This document shows, piece by piece, positions 7,282 to 14,661 of a stretch of DNA of 35,311 bases. Below the pieces are notes generated by a model, which was not told the DNA's origin, did no database searches, and saw nothing but the letters and a program-made list of their open reading frames with translations. Both the position numbers and the translations under genes were made by a program. Origin of the DNA: Actinomycetes bacterium (GTDB taxonomy: Bacteria > Actinomycetota > Acidimicrobiia > Acidimicrobiales > RAAP-2); the NCBI GenBank assembly GCA_021793515.1, contig JAJYSP010000025.1, positions 1-35,311 of the forward strand. Reading direction: 5' to 3'. The first letter of the stretch is position 1; each line of letters opens with the position of its first letter.

Positions 7282-8567
7282 AGTTCATCGTCCCCGCACT
7301 GGTGCTGATCGTGTTGGCCGCGCGCCTTCGCCGCCGTCGCCGAACAACGGTGCGCGCACCTCACGCGAAGTCCGACCGCCTGCGTGGTGACGTCACGCTG
7401 GTCATGGCCCGAGAGGTTCGTGAGCGGTTTCGCGGTCGCGTGTTCAAGGTCACGACGCTGTTCGTCCTGCTCGTGGTCGCCGCCGCGATCATCATCCCCG
7501 TACTGCGCGGCGGAAAGACGAAGATCGAGACGATCGGGATCGTCGGCGCTTCCACGTCCGCCCTTCGCGCCACGGTCGCGAGTTCGGCCGCCACGGTCGG
7601 TCTCTCTGTGCATCTGGTGTCCGAATCGAGCATCGATGCGGCCAAATCTGACCTTGGCGCAGGTCGGATCAACGCGGCGATCGTGAACAACCGCGCAGTA
7701 CTGATCCAGTCCTCGTTAGCACCGACCGACATTTCTTCCGGCGCCCAGTTCGTCCGCACGCTCGCGGAGAACCTCGGCATCGCGAAAGCGTTTCGCGATG
7801 CCAACCTGTCCTCGAGCCAGTACGAGACGATCACGCACGCGAGGACGCTGCCCATCACGAGCGTTCAACCCGGTTCCGGTCGGTCTAGCGGACGAAGCCC
7901 CACGCAAGGAACCTCGGTGATTGGGACCGTCCTCATCTTTGTCATGCTCTCGCAGTACAACACCTGGATTCTCATGGGCGTGATGGAAGTGAAGTCCAGT
8001 CGGGTCATCGAGGTGCTGCTGTCCGCGGTGCGTCCGATCCAACTCCTGACCGGCAAGGTCCTGGGCATCGGCATCGTGGCGCTCGCCCAGGCGTCACTCA
8101 TCGTGGCCTTCGCACTCGCTCTGTCAAAAGCCGTGGGTTCAAATCTCTTGCACGGCTCGGCGCCCTTCGTGGTGGTAAGCACACTGGTCTGGCTCGTGCT
8201 CGGCTACTCCTTCTACTGCTGGGTCTACGCCGCCGCCGGGTCGATGATCGAGCGCCAGGATCAGGTGCAGAGCCTGGTGCTGCCTCTGAGTCTCCCGATG
8301 ATCTTCGGGTACATCATGGCCCTCACGGGGGCGAGTTCGGGCAGCCCCAGCCTGTTGCTGAAAGTGCTGGCCTTCCTGCCACCGACGGCCCCGTTCACGA
8401 TGCCCGTCCTCGTCGGTTTCGGGGCGGTGACGTGGTGGGCATTTCTCGTATCGGCCGCCATCAGCGTCCTGTGCACGGTGGGCATCGCTCGACTGGCGGC
8501 GACCGTGTATCGACGGGCAATTCTTCGAACCGGTTCACGGGTTCGTCTGCGCGAGGTCTTCAACTGA
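7278..8567 (+). CDS. ABC-2 type exporter permease, NatB-like
   Basis: 429 residues in the ABC-2 (NatB/YhaP) pattern. An unusual short N-terminal hydrophobic segment and Arg-rich loop come first, then MAREVRERFRGRVFKVTTLF leading into the first classic helix (about residues 61-76). A large extracytoplasmic domain spans about 80-205, and five to six transmembrane helices lie between about 208 and 415. The segment MGVMEVKSSRVIEVLLSAVRP is the conserved cytoplasmic coupling loop of this family. The GTG start overlaps the ATPase stop (GTGA). With the ATPase it forms an exporter of unknown substrate, with Na+ or small toxic molecules most usual for the family. Confidence 0.9.
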   Translation: MKFIVPALVLIVLAARLRRRRRTTVRAPHAKSDRLRGDVTLVMAREVRERFRGRVFKVTTLFVLLVVAAAIIIPVLRGGKTKIETIGIVGASTSALRATVASSAATVGLSVHLVSESSIDAAKSDLGAGRINAAIVNNRAVLIQSSLAPTDISSGAQFVRTLAENLGIAKAFRDANLSSSQYETITHARTLPITSVQPGSGRSSGRSPTQGTSVIGTVLIFVMLSQYNTWILMGVMEVKSSRVIEVLLSAVRPIQLLTGKVLGIGIVALAQASLIVAFALALSKAVGSNLLHGSAPFVVVSTLVWLVLGYSFYCWVYAAAGSMIERQDQVQSLVLPLSLPMIFGYIMALTGASSGSPSLLLKVLAFLPPTAPFTMPVLVGFGAVTWWAFLVSAAISVLCTVGIARLAATVYRRAILRTGSRVRLREVFN

Positions 8568-8626
8568 TCCAAGGGCGGGCCGCACTCGACTGAGTTGGGC
8601 TGTCACTCGCGCGACGGTCGATCATG

Positions 8627-9571
8627 TCACGTCAGTGGTTCGTCGGCCCAACGGTCCTCGACTGGCCGCGGTGAGCGGGGGTGGAATCGCTCTTGGGCGA
8701 TGGCGACGCCGAGGAGTATGAGTAGGGCCCCCACGGGCTCGTTCCAGCTGAGTGATTCACCGAGGAACGCGATGCCCACGATCACGGCGAAGACCGGCGT
8801 CAGGTACGTGACGCTGCTCGCCACGGTCGCTGGCGCATTGCGAACGACGTCGAAGTTGAGGACGTAGGCGAACCCGGTGCCGAGCACGCCGAGCGCCCCG
8901 AGGGCGAGCAACGACGACAGGGGGTGGCTGGCCCGGAGGTGTCCGAAGGCGAGGCTGAACGGCACCAGCTGGAGGGTTCCACAAAGAATCTGGCCCGTCG
9001 CCAGCGCGATGGGCTTGTCGGGCAGGCTCCCCAGATGTCGGCGCGCGTAAGTGAAGCCGAAGCCGTAGCAGACGACCGCACCGAGGCACGCGACGACGCC
9101 CAGTCGTTGACCCGCGCCGAAGCCCTGCCACACGCCGATCACGACGAGCACACCGACGAGACCAACGACCAGGCCACCGATGATGGCCGGGCGTACGGGT
9201 TCCTGGCGCAAAATGAAGAGCGCGACGATCAGTGTCGAGAGCGGTGTGCAGGCGTTGATCAGTCCAGCGAGGACCGCCGAGATATGGGTTTCGCCGTAGG
9301 AGAACAGTGTGAATGGGACGCTGTTCATCAGTGCGGCGAGCACGAACAGGTGCCCCCACGTCTTAATCGAACGCGCGAGTGGTGTGCGTGTCGCGGCGCT
9401 CAACGCAAGCAGCGTGACCGCACCCGCCGCGAGTCGCACGGCGGCGACGTCAACGGGCGACATTGCCCGAAGGCCCAACTTGATCCACCAGAATGAACAG
9501 CCCCAGATCGCCCCGAGCAAGAAGAACCACACCTGCCACCCAATCCGTCGTGCGTGCGGGGGGCTCGTCAT
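8627..9571 (-). CDS. EamA/DMT family transporter
   Basis: 314 residues from the ATG at 9571. The frame continues upstream to 9739 but that part is Pro/Arg-rich and not family-like. Ten hydrophobic helices form two EamA repeats (about residues 11-140 and 150-292). Family-typical features are GAIWGCSFWWIKLGL in the first helix, PFTLFSYGETHISAVLAGLINACTP closing repeat one, and VTYLTPVFAVIVGIAFLGES near the end. Such proteins export metabolites or amino acids. No neighbouring gene reveals the substrate. It converges with the ABC permease gene. No good ribosome site is seen before the ATG. Confidence 0.88.
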   Translation of the reverse strand: MTSPPHARRIGWQVWFFLLGAIWGCSFWWIKLGLRAMSPVDVAAVRLAAGAVTLLALSAATRTPLARSIKTWGHLFVLAALMNSVPFTLFSYGETHISAVLAGLINACTPLSTLIVALFILRQEPVRPAIIGGLVVGLVGVLVVIGVWQGFGAGQRLGVVACLGAVVCYGFGFTYARRHLGSLPDKPIALATGQILCGTLQLVPFSLAFGHLRASHPLSSLLALGALGVLGTGFAYVLNFDVVRNAPATVASSVTYLTPVFAVIVGIAFLGESLSWNEPVGALLILLGVAIAQERFHPRSPRPVEDRWADEPLT

Positions 9572-9965
9572 GGGTTCCGGCGGGCGCCTGCGTGGCGCGT
9601 GCACCACGTCGCCACGGTTGCCGATGCCCGGTGATAGCCGCCACGGAGGCAGTCGCGGCGGATCATGCGGCAAGACGATGCAACCGGGCCGCGGTGGGTC
9701 CTGGACGTCGATCGCACGGCGGGCATCGCCTGGGCCCACGTGGTGGGTCGGGGCACCTGAGCGTACGTGCGCGTGTTACCGAGCGAGACCTTGCACAGCA
9801 CGACCCATCTTGCCATCTTCGAGACGTCAGTGGGAAATCCAGCGGGCCCACTGAGTGGCGTCGGTATCGCCGCGATCGCCTATGCATTGGATCGAGGTCA
9901 TCGCGGCGCGGCGCCGAGGGAAGGTGAGGGCCCTCTCGACCCGGCGCCGTAACTGAATGAAGAAA
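9572..9965. other. Gene-free stretch, possible ADP-ribosyltransferase remnant
   Basis: No intact gene is convincing in about 390 bp. On the minus strand one frame reads TDVSKMARWVVLCKVSLGN (about 9829-9773). A second frame just downstream reads GCIVLPHDPPRLPPW (about 9687-9643). The order and wording recall the C-terminal part of a PARP-like catalytic domain (YFADxxSKS...LLCRVALGN...VVFDxxxxLPxY) broken by a frameshift. The match is short and the upstream half is missing, so this is only a suspicion. Confidence 0.2.
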
Positions 9966-10004
9966 GCTCGAGGCGACGTGCACCTTTTGCACGTCGCCTC
10001 GAGC
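9966..10004 (-). terminator. Rho-independent terminator of the surface-protein gene
   Basis: A perfect 17-bp stem (GCTCGAGGCGACGTGCA, 9966-9982, with 9988-10004) and 5-nt loop are followed on the minus strand by TTTCTTCATT. It lies about 84 nt beyond the minus-strand stop at 10088. Confidence 0.8.
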
Positions 10005-10087
10005 AAGCGACTGGCTGAACCGGACGAGGTCACCTGACCTTCGTGCTACCTGGCCCGGTTCAGCGGATTATCGACGCATGGCCGCTG

Positions 10088-11974
10088 TTATGCGATCTGG
10101 CTGTAACGAACTCGGCAGGACTTACCGTTCGCGAGGACGATCAGGAAGGTGAAAATACCATTTCGCGATCCTGCGCGCACCGACGTCCGTACCGTCAACT
10201 GTCGGCCACTGTCACGAAGAACCGTGCTCACGGTTCCAACGTGACTGGTGACCTTCGGACGACCGTAGAAGCCCTGGCCCTGGATCAACAGCGTTACCGT
10301 ACGACCTTCGACGGCACGTCCAACGACGCGATAAGCCCGAAGGATCAGTACAGGCGACTTGGTGACCGCCAACGTGTACGTAAAGGTTCCGAGGTCGCCG
10401 GTAGCGTCGCCCGTCGTTCCGGTAGCCGTGTAGGTGCCGGGACTCTGCATGCCAACCGTCTGCACCACACCCGTGGCGGAAACGCTGAGGTTACTCGAGC
10501 CGCCATTCTTGGTGAAGGTGACCGCGCCATTGGAACCGCTCACGAGGAGCTGTGCCTTGAAGCTGGCCGACGATGTGTTGACGACGGTGCCTGACAGGGG
10601 AGCAGTCTGAGTGATGAGTCCGACCGTCAGGGTGTAGGTGAAGACACCGACGTCGCCGTTGGTGTCACTCGTCGTTCCTGAAATGGTGTAGGTACCCGCA
10701 CTCAGCGTGTGACTCGTTGACACGACGCCAAGGGGACTGACAGTCAAGTTCGGTCCTTTGGCGTGCACGACGTAAGTAACGGCGCCCGTGGCGCCCGTAG
10801 ACGTCAACTGCGCGGTAAAGGTCGTTGAACCAGTGACGGTCACGGCACCGCTTGTCGGAGCGCTCTGCGTGATGGTACCGGCCGACGTCGTGAACGGGAA
10901 GGAAGCATCGATCCACGTAGATCCGGCGGGGGCAGTACCGCAATGGGTCGCCGCGCTCGAGTCGTTACTGGGATAGGGCGTGGCGTTCAACTCACACACG
11001 TAGACGGTGTACGTGGTGCCCGCGGCTAGTCCAGCGGGAACCGTGGTGGTTCCACTGAGCTTCGGTGCGAACAGGGTCGTCCCGTCGTAACAATCGTTCG
11101 AGATCGTTACCCCGGCTGCGCTGCCGTTAACTGGTGTGACGGTGGGCGAGGAGAACCACTTCACCGCGAGGAACGAGGTCGGTACATTCCCGTATCCGCT
11201 TCCCGTGGCACACGATGCGGGTGTGGCCACTGGCGTTGTCGATAACGCTGCGGCCTGTACGGCCTCGATGGCGTTACCCCACCAGTACTTATTCGCGGCA
11301 TTCGTGTCGGCGAGCGTGACTACCGTGCCGGCCCCACCCTTGAGGGGTGTTGCAGTGATGGTGGGGCTGTTCGGTAGCGGCTGACCGGCGTAGGTCATGA
11401 GAAACTCACCACCGGGCAACGGGGCGAGTGACGCATTCACGACCGCAACCGCACAACCGAACAAGCCGGCGTTGATCTGAGCCTGCGTGGGCGGACAGGC
11501 TGCATTTGCGTCGGTGGCGGCAAACGTCTTAGGGACAGCCAGCGTCGTCACGGTGCACAATCCCGCTGTAGCAGCGGGACATCCGGTGTTCGTTGTACTC
11601 CTTGCAAACGTGGCCAAGGTCGCGACGTCTGCCTCGTTCGACGGCGTGACGCCCGTGGAACTGATGCCACCAAGAAGCGACGCCTGTAATGCGTAAGCGG
11701 CCGTCGACGACACGTTGCAGTCGATGGTCAGGACGCTGGTGCCGGCCTTGACGCCGACAACGAGGCTGCCCGAGGGCGTCGCCACAACAGTGCCGGGAGC
11801 CGTCGAAACGACTTCATTGCACGGTGAGGCGGGCGTTGCTGCACTGGCAGCTCCACCTGACGACAGCGTGAGCCCAGTTACGAAGAGACTGGACGTGGCA
11901 CCTAGGAGGACCAGTACGCCAAATTGCGCGCGGAGCTTTCGGAAGGCACCTTTATCGGTGCGAGAAGAATTCAT
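10088..11974 (-). CDS. Secreted surface protein with two Ig-like repeats
   Basis: 628 residues with a long signal peptide (basic start, hydrophobic core about residues 18-36, Ala-rich cleavage region near 42-47). Residues 48-365 form a Cys-containing, Thr/Ala/Ser-rich region with ten or more cysteines, suggesting disulfides. Two tandem repeats of about 85 residues follow: 368-452 (starting ITQSAP) and 454-537 (starting ITQTAP). Each ends in a GxFTYTL motif, typical of Ig-like beta-sandwich repeats. The last 90 residues, with LLIQGQGFYGRPKVTS and NGKSC, resemble an IPT/TIG fold. No catalytic motif or sorting signal is visible. A structural or adhesive envelope role is inferred. Its leader holds a hairpin and an element shared with the gene at 13529. 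Confidence 0.8.
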   Translation of the reverse strand: MNSSRTDKGAFRKLRAQFGVLVLLGATSSLFVTGLTLSSGGAASAATPASPCNEVVSTAPGTVVATPSGSLVVGVKAGTSVLTIDCNVSSTAAYALQASLLGGISSTGVTPSNEADVATLATFARSTTNTGCPAATAGLCTVTTLAVPKTFAATDANAACPPTQAQINAGLFGCAVAVVNASLAPLPGGEFLMTYAGQPLPNSPTITATPLKGGAGTVVTLADTNAANKYWWGNAIEAVQAAALSTTPVATPASCATGSGYGNVPTSFLAVKWFSSPTVTPVNGSAAGVTISNDCYDGTTLFAPKLSGTTTVPAGLAAGTTYTVYVCELNATPYPSNDSSAATHCGTAPAGSTWIDASFPFTTSAGTITQSAPTSGAVTVTGSTTFTAQLTSTGATGAVTYVVHAKGPNLTVSPLGVVSTSHTLSAGTYTISGTTSDTNGDVGVFTYTLTVGLITQTAPLSGTVVNTSSASFKAQLLVSGSNGAVTFTKNGGSSNLSVSATGVVQTVGMQSPGTYTATGTTGDATGDLGTFTYTLAVTKSPVLILRAYRVVGRAVEGRTVTLLIQGQGFYGRPKVTSHVGTVSTVLRDSGRQLTVRTSVRAGSRNGIFTFLIVLANGKSCRVRYSQIA

Positions 11975-11995
11975 GTGACGCCAACTTTCTTACAA

Positions 11996-12020
11996 GACAC
12001 CTGACTATCTGTCAGATGTC
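11996..12020 (-). promoter_or_regulatory. Leader hairpin of the surface-protein gene
   Basis: GACACCTGAC (11996-12005) and GTCAGATGTC (12011-12020) pair over 10 positions, one of them a mismatch or G-U pair depending on strand, around a 5-nt loop. It begins 22 bases upstream of the ATG and next to the ribosome site AAGAAAGTTGG (11981-11991). It may mask or stabilise the leader, or be an operator. Confidence 0.35.
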
Positions 12021-12021
12021 A

Positions 12022-12056
12022 AGGAAGCGGGGTCTTGACGTCCTAGACGAATCGTA
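12022..12056 (-). promoter_or_regulatory. -10 box plus shared start-site element (copy 1)
   Basis: Reading the minus strand, TACGAT (12056-12051) is followed after 5 nt by TAGGACGTCAAGACC (12045-12031), then C-CGC-T-TCC. The same element, with two changes, follows a TATATT box at 13871 before another minus-strand gene. Both copies begin where transcription should start and lie 53-57 nt from their start codons. Confidence 0.45.
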
Positions 12057-12221
12057 GCACAACCACTCAATAGCGGGAATAGAAAGTCCCCAAAGTTCTC
12101 CGTGTAGTAGACGTTATAAGTGATGTATAAGCAGTTTAATGAACTATTGCCGTGAGGTACTTGCCACATGGTGCGGCATGAGGGTGTTTAGTATCAATCG
12201 ACCGAAAATGAGGTGACGGGA

Positions 12222-12824
12222 ATGAGGACCGCAACGCGTTGGGAAAACATGGACGGCGCCGTATTCGGCGCGATTGTTGGCATGGTCGCATTGTCGTTCG
12301 TGGTCCTCGCGACACCGCTGGCCCAAGTGAGTGCAGCAGCGGTTCCTCGATGCTCACTTCGCCAGCTCGCTATCACCGCGAACGGGCAGGTCGGTGCTGG
12401 CGGCACCGACGGTGGTGTTCTTACGTACCGGAACACCTCAAGGCACGCGTGTTCACTAACTGGCTACCCGAACGTTGTCGCTCGTGGACCGAAGGGGTCG
12501 GCGATCAGGGCCGTTCACGTGTTCAGCGGCATGCTCGGCGGTTGGGACTGGAGCGGTCTTTCGCCAAAGCCGAAGCCACCGGTCGTCGTCTTGTCCGGGA
12601 CCAAGGGATTTGCTTCTGACTGGTTTCAATTTTCAGAGAATGGGCCCGCAGGCTACACACTCTTTCGAGCCAGCACCTTAGAAGTGAGTCTCGTGGGTTC
12701 GAAACCGTTCGTTCGCGTTCGAGGGATTGTCGACGCCGCAGAAGGGAAGATGTGGGTCACCCCGTTCGTTCCTGGCAGGACGGGAACCGATGAACCGACC
12801 ACGACACCGTCGCGTCTGGGCTAG
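12222..12824 (+). CDS. Secreted DUF4232 domain protein
   Basis: 200 residues from the ATG at 12222, preceded by GAGGTGA at good spacing. The longer GTG frame lacks a ribosome site. An N-terminal hydrophobic segment (about residues 11-35, ending ASA-like) is a signal peptide or anchor. The rest fits DUF4232: a first Cys in RCSLRQLAIT, a YRNTSRHACSLTGYPNV motif (second Cys and the conserved Leu-Xaa-Gly-Tyr-Pro), and a C-terminal beta-rich half. DUF4232 proteins are extracytoplasmic and often lipoproteins in Actinobacteria; their role is not defined. A 16-bp palindrome overlaps the stop codon. Confidence 0.8.
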   Translation: MRTATRWENMDGAVFGAIVGMVALSFVVLATPLAQVSAAAVPRCSLRQLAITANGQVGAGGTDGGVLTYRNTSRHACSLTGYPNVVARGPKGSAIRAVHVFSGMLGGWDWSGLSPKPKPPVVVLSGTKGFASDWFQFSENGPAGYTLFRASTLEVSLVGSKPFVRVRGIVDAAEGKMWVTPFVPGRTGTDEPTTTPSRLG

Positions 12825-12835
12825 TGGCCACTAGC
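12820..12835. repeat. 16-bp perfect palindrome over a stop codon
   Basis: GCTAGTGGCCACTAGC is fully self-complementary and includes the TAG stop of the DUF4232 gene. About one such site would be expected by chance in two windows of this size, so its meaning is open. Confidence 0.4.
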
Positions 12836-12902
12836 GCACAACTTCGTTCTTCGGATCCGGCGAAGTGGAACATGACCGAGCGCTGGTAAGCGCCGGTCGT
12901 CC

Positions 12903-12946
12903 AGTGGACACGATCGCCCCGTACCGACGAGGCGATCGTGTCCACT
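12903..12946. terminator. Bidirectional terminator hairpin
   Basis: A perfect 16-bp stem (AGTGGACACGATCGCC, 12903-12918, with 12931-12946) and 12-nt loop lie between two converging genes: the DUF4232 gene ending at 12824 and the CsbD gene ending at 12986. It can end transcripts from both sides. Confidence 0.7.
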
Positions 12947-12985
12947 CGACGGCGCACGGAGGACTGCGGAGGGACCTCGCGCGGA

Positions 12986-13159
12986 CTACTTCTTGAAAAT
13001 TTCCTTGACCTTCCCTTTCAGTTGCTTGAGGTGGCCCTTCAGTTGGTCGACCTCGCCGTGGACTTGGAGCGAGGAGTTTCCAGTGGCTTTACCGACCTTC
13101 GTCTTGATCTTGCCCTTCACAATCTGCATTGAGTTCTTCGACTTGTCTGTCGTTGACAT
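12986..13159 (-). CDS. CsbD-like stress protein
   Basis: 57 residues from the ATG at 13159, which follows the site AAGAAAGTTGG (13165-13175) at 5 nt. The open frame upstream to 13213 has no support. The sequence has the CsbD pattern: a Lys-rich start, QIVKGKIKTKVGKATGN (the conserved KGxxKexxGkxtgn core), then GEVDQLKGHLKQLKGKVKE, an amphipathic Lys/Glu helix. CsbD proteins are small, hydrophilic and induced by general stress in many bacteria; their biochemical role is unknown. The setting among other small stress-type genes fits. Confidence 0.9.
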   Translation of the reverse strand: MSTTDKSKNSMQIVKGKIKTKVGKATGNSSLQVHGEVDQLKGHLKQLKGKVKEIFKK

Positions 13160-13229
13160 GGCTTCCAACTTTCTTCCATTGCAAGAGGGAACTTCCCCCA
13201 TCTTGCGCTTCACATGGTTTCTAATGATC

Positions 13230-13257
13230 TGAACGCGACTGCCCCTATGTCAGTCAA
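13230..13257 (-). promoter_or_regulatory. Possible CsbD promoter with dyad
   Basis: On the minus strand TTGACT (13257-13252) is a fair -35, and an inverted repeat GACTG/CAGTC (13255-13237) overlaps it. The matching -10 at 17 bp (GTTCAG) is poor, so the promoter call is weak, while the dyad itself is plain. Confidence 0.25.
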
Positions 13258-13331
13258 TTCCGCTGAAGTCTCACGCATCACGCGAGGTCAGCGTCGGCAC
13301 CAATAACAATGGCCGTGCTGTGTCCCACTCG

Positions 13332-13403
13332 TTATCGCCGTAGCAACATAACGAGCAGGACAACGACGATGATTACAACGAGTAATCCGCCTCCGATGTA
13401 CAT
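13332..13403 (-). CDS. 23-residue membrane microprotein
   Basis: An ATG at 13403 sits 5 nt after a near-perfect GGGAGGAG ribosome site. The product is one hydrophobic helix: a short MYIGGG start, about fifteen consecutive Leu, Val and Ile residues, and a Leu-Arg-Arg end. The two terminal arginines predict a cytoplasmic C-terminus. A longer in-frame ORF to 13532 exists, but its extra 43 residues look non-coding. It is too short for most gene finders. Function unknown. Single-helix peptides of this kind often bind and tune larger membrane proteins. The group it lies in carries other stress-type genes. Confidence 0.65.
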   Translation of the reverse strand: MYIGGGLLVVIIVVVLLVMLLRR

Positions 13404-13528
13404 AAATACTCCTCCCTCTGTGTAGGACTGTGGTCTGCGTGATATCGTTCGGTTCTGGACGTATCGCGTGACGTGACCAGCACGCGATGAGAACGACGGC
13501 GCCTGGATCGGCTCATCGAATCGTTGAG

Positions 13529-13792
13529 TCACGGGGAGACTTCATAGAACGAACTGGTTCGTCCGTCGTCGTTTACAACGTGACGATCAAACAATTGGCG
13601 GCTACCACCGCTCCGGTGTCGAGAAACGGCAACGATGCTCGTAGAAACGATGAATCCGATCGCACCCACGATCATCACGTTGAGACCGATCGCGGAAAAG
13701 CGAAAGCCCGCGGTCTGGAACGCGCTGGTCCAGTACATGACCGCGCCAGTGGCACCGCCAACAGCGCTCAGTGCCAATGCGGGTACACCCAT
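13529..13792 (-). CDS. Small two-helix membrane protein, DUF6458-like
   Basis: 87 residues from the ATG at 13792, preceded by a strong AGGAGGTGCGAG site. The frame upstream to 13867 has none. Two hydrophobic helices are seen (about residues 3-20 and 34-55), with a Gly-Ala-Val turn and the ending IGLNVMIVGAIGFIVS. This resembles DUF6458, small actinobacterial membrane proteins with a GAIL...GVILMIVGALGL pattern. The C-terminal 30 residues are polar and basic. It has its own promoter region with the element shared with the surface-protein gene. Confidence 0.7.
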   Translation of the reverse strand: MGVPALALSAVGGATGAVMYWTSAFQTAGFRFSAIGLNVMIVGAIGFIVSTSIVAVSRHRSGGSRQLFDRHVVNDDGRTSSFYEVSP

Positions 13793-13836
13793 CTCGCACC
13801 TCCTACTGTGGGCCGTGACAATTTGTCCAGCGAGTG

Positions 13837-13871
13837 GGATGCGAGGTCTTGACGTCCTACTTGGCAATATA
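13837..13871 (-). promoter_or_regulatory. -10 box plus shared start-site element (copy 2)
   Basis: On the minus strand TATATT (13871-13866) is followed after 6 nt by TAGGACGTCAAGACC (13859-13845), then T-CGC-A-TCC. Identity with copy 1 at 12045-12023 is 21 of 23 bases. It lies 53 nt upstream of the DUF6458-like start codon. Confidence 0.45.
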
Positions 13872-14049
13872 ACGACTAAGCACAGAATTCGTGCGCGGGC
13901 GGTGAGGTCTTCGACGTTCCTGGTCTCTAACCACCCGTCTTCTCGGTGTGGGATTCGCGTCGGGTCCCACTGGACTGCACCCAGAGTCGCTGGGGCGTTC
14001 GGTGTTGCCGAGCTACGTCGTTGTCACGGTGGTTACCGTCACTGGTGCG

Positions 14050-14484
14050 TCACGCAACGCCGCTGACGATGGTCGCTGTGGCGTGGCGTGCGAGGGGGAC
14101 GTTGTAGTTCGACGCGAAGGCGCCGCGAAGGTCTCCGAGATCGCCGAGGACGTCCAGTTGCACACCTGCGATGGGCGCTACGGAGACATCGAGCAGAATC
14201 GACCTGGTCGTCAGTCCCCAGCGATAGTCGCCGAGCGCTCCATCGCTGCGCACGACCCGGTGGCAGGACACGACGCGCGCCGCGGGATTCGCCGCGCAAG
14301 CCGAACACACCACTCGAACCGCACGAGGTGAGCCGAACCACTTCGCCACCTCTGCGTACGTGAGCGTCTCGCCCCAGGGGACCTTGCGCAGTACGTTCCA
14401 TACCCGTGCCTGAAATGCAGTGCCCGCCAGGGAGATCGCCTGGCGTTCGGTCTTTGGGTGGTTGAGATCGTAGGTGAACGCTGG
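14050..14484 (-). pseudogene. Truncated O6-alkylguanine-DNA alkyltransferase (Ada C-terminal type)
   Basis: The frame, open from a TGA at 14487-14485, reads LAGTAFQARVWNVLRKVPWG, ETLTYAEVAKWFG, VVCSACAANPAARV and VVSCHRVVRSDGALGDYRWG, which is the MGMT DNA-binding and active-site domain. The acceptor cysteine is present, but the usual Pro before it (PCHR) is Ser. No ATG, GTG or TTG exists before codon 46, an in-frame stop lies just upstream, and the N-terminal MGMT/Ada part is missing. About 50 unrelated residues follow the domain. It appears to be a decayed alkylation-repair gene. A rare start codon such as CTG cannot be excluded. Confidence 0.7.
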
Positions 14485-14536
14485 TCACCCACGTGAAAAC
14501 GGGAGACCAGTGGTGCGAGGTGGTCGTGAGACGGCG

Positions 14537-14560
14537 GTCCCACCCACCCGTGCGTGGGAC
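14537..14560 (+). other. Hairpin upstream of the cold-shock gene
   Basis: GTCCCAC (14537-14543) pairs with GTGGGAC (14554-14560) around a 10-nt loop. It lies upstream of a possible TACACT -10 box (14600-14605) for the cold-shock gene, so it is probably outside that transcript. No role is clear. Confidence 0.3.
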
Positions 14561-14661
14561 GGAATTTCGAATTCTTAATTTGGCTACCTCAGTGGTGAGT
14601 ACACTGGTCAATAGCGAGCAGGCCGAAATGGTTGGTCTGTCGCTCTGAGAATTGAGTAATC

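Noticed and set aside
9493-9927. 144-codon plus-strand frame in the gap after the EamA gene
   Set aside because: Low-complexity Arg/Gly/Ser content, no ribosome site, no family-like segments.
13948-14331. 127-codon plus-strand frame opposite the MGMT relic
   Set aside because: The minus strand carries recognisable MGMT motifs; the plus frame has none.
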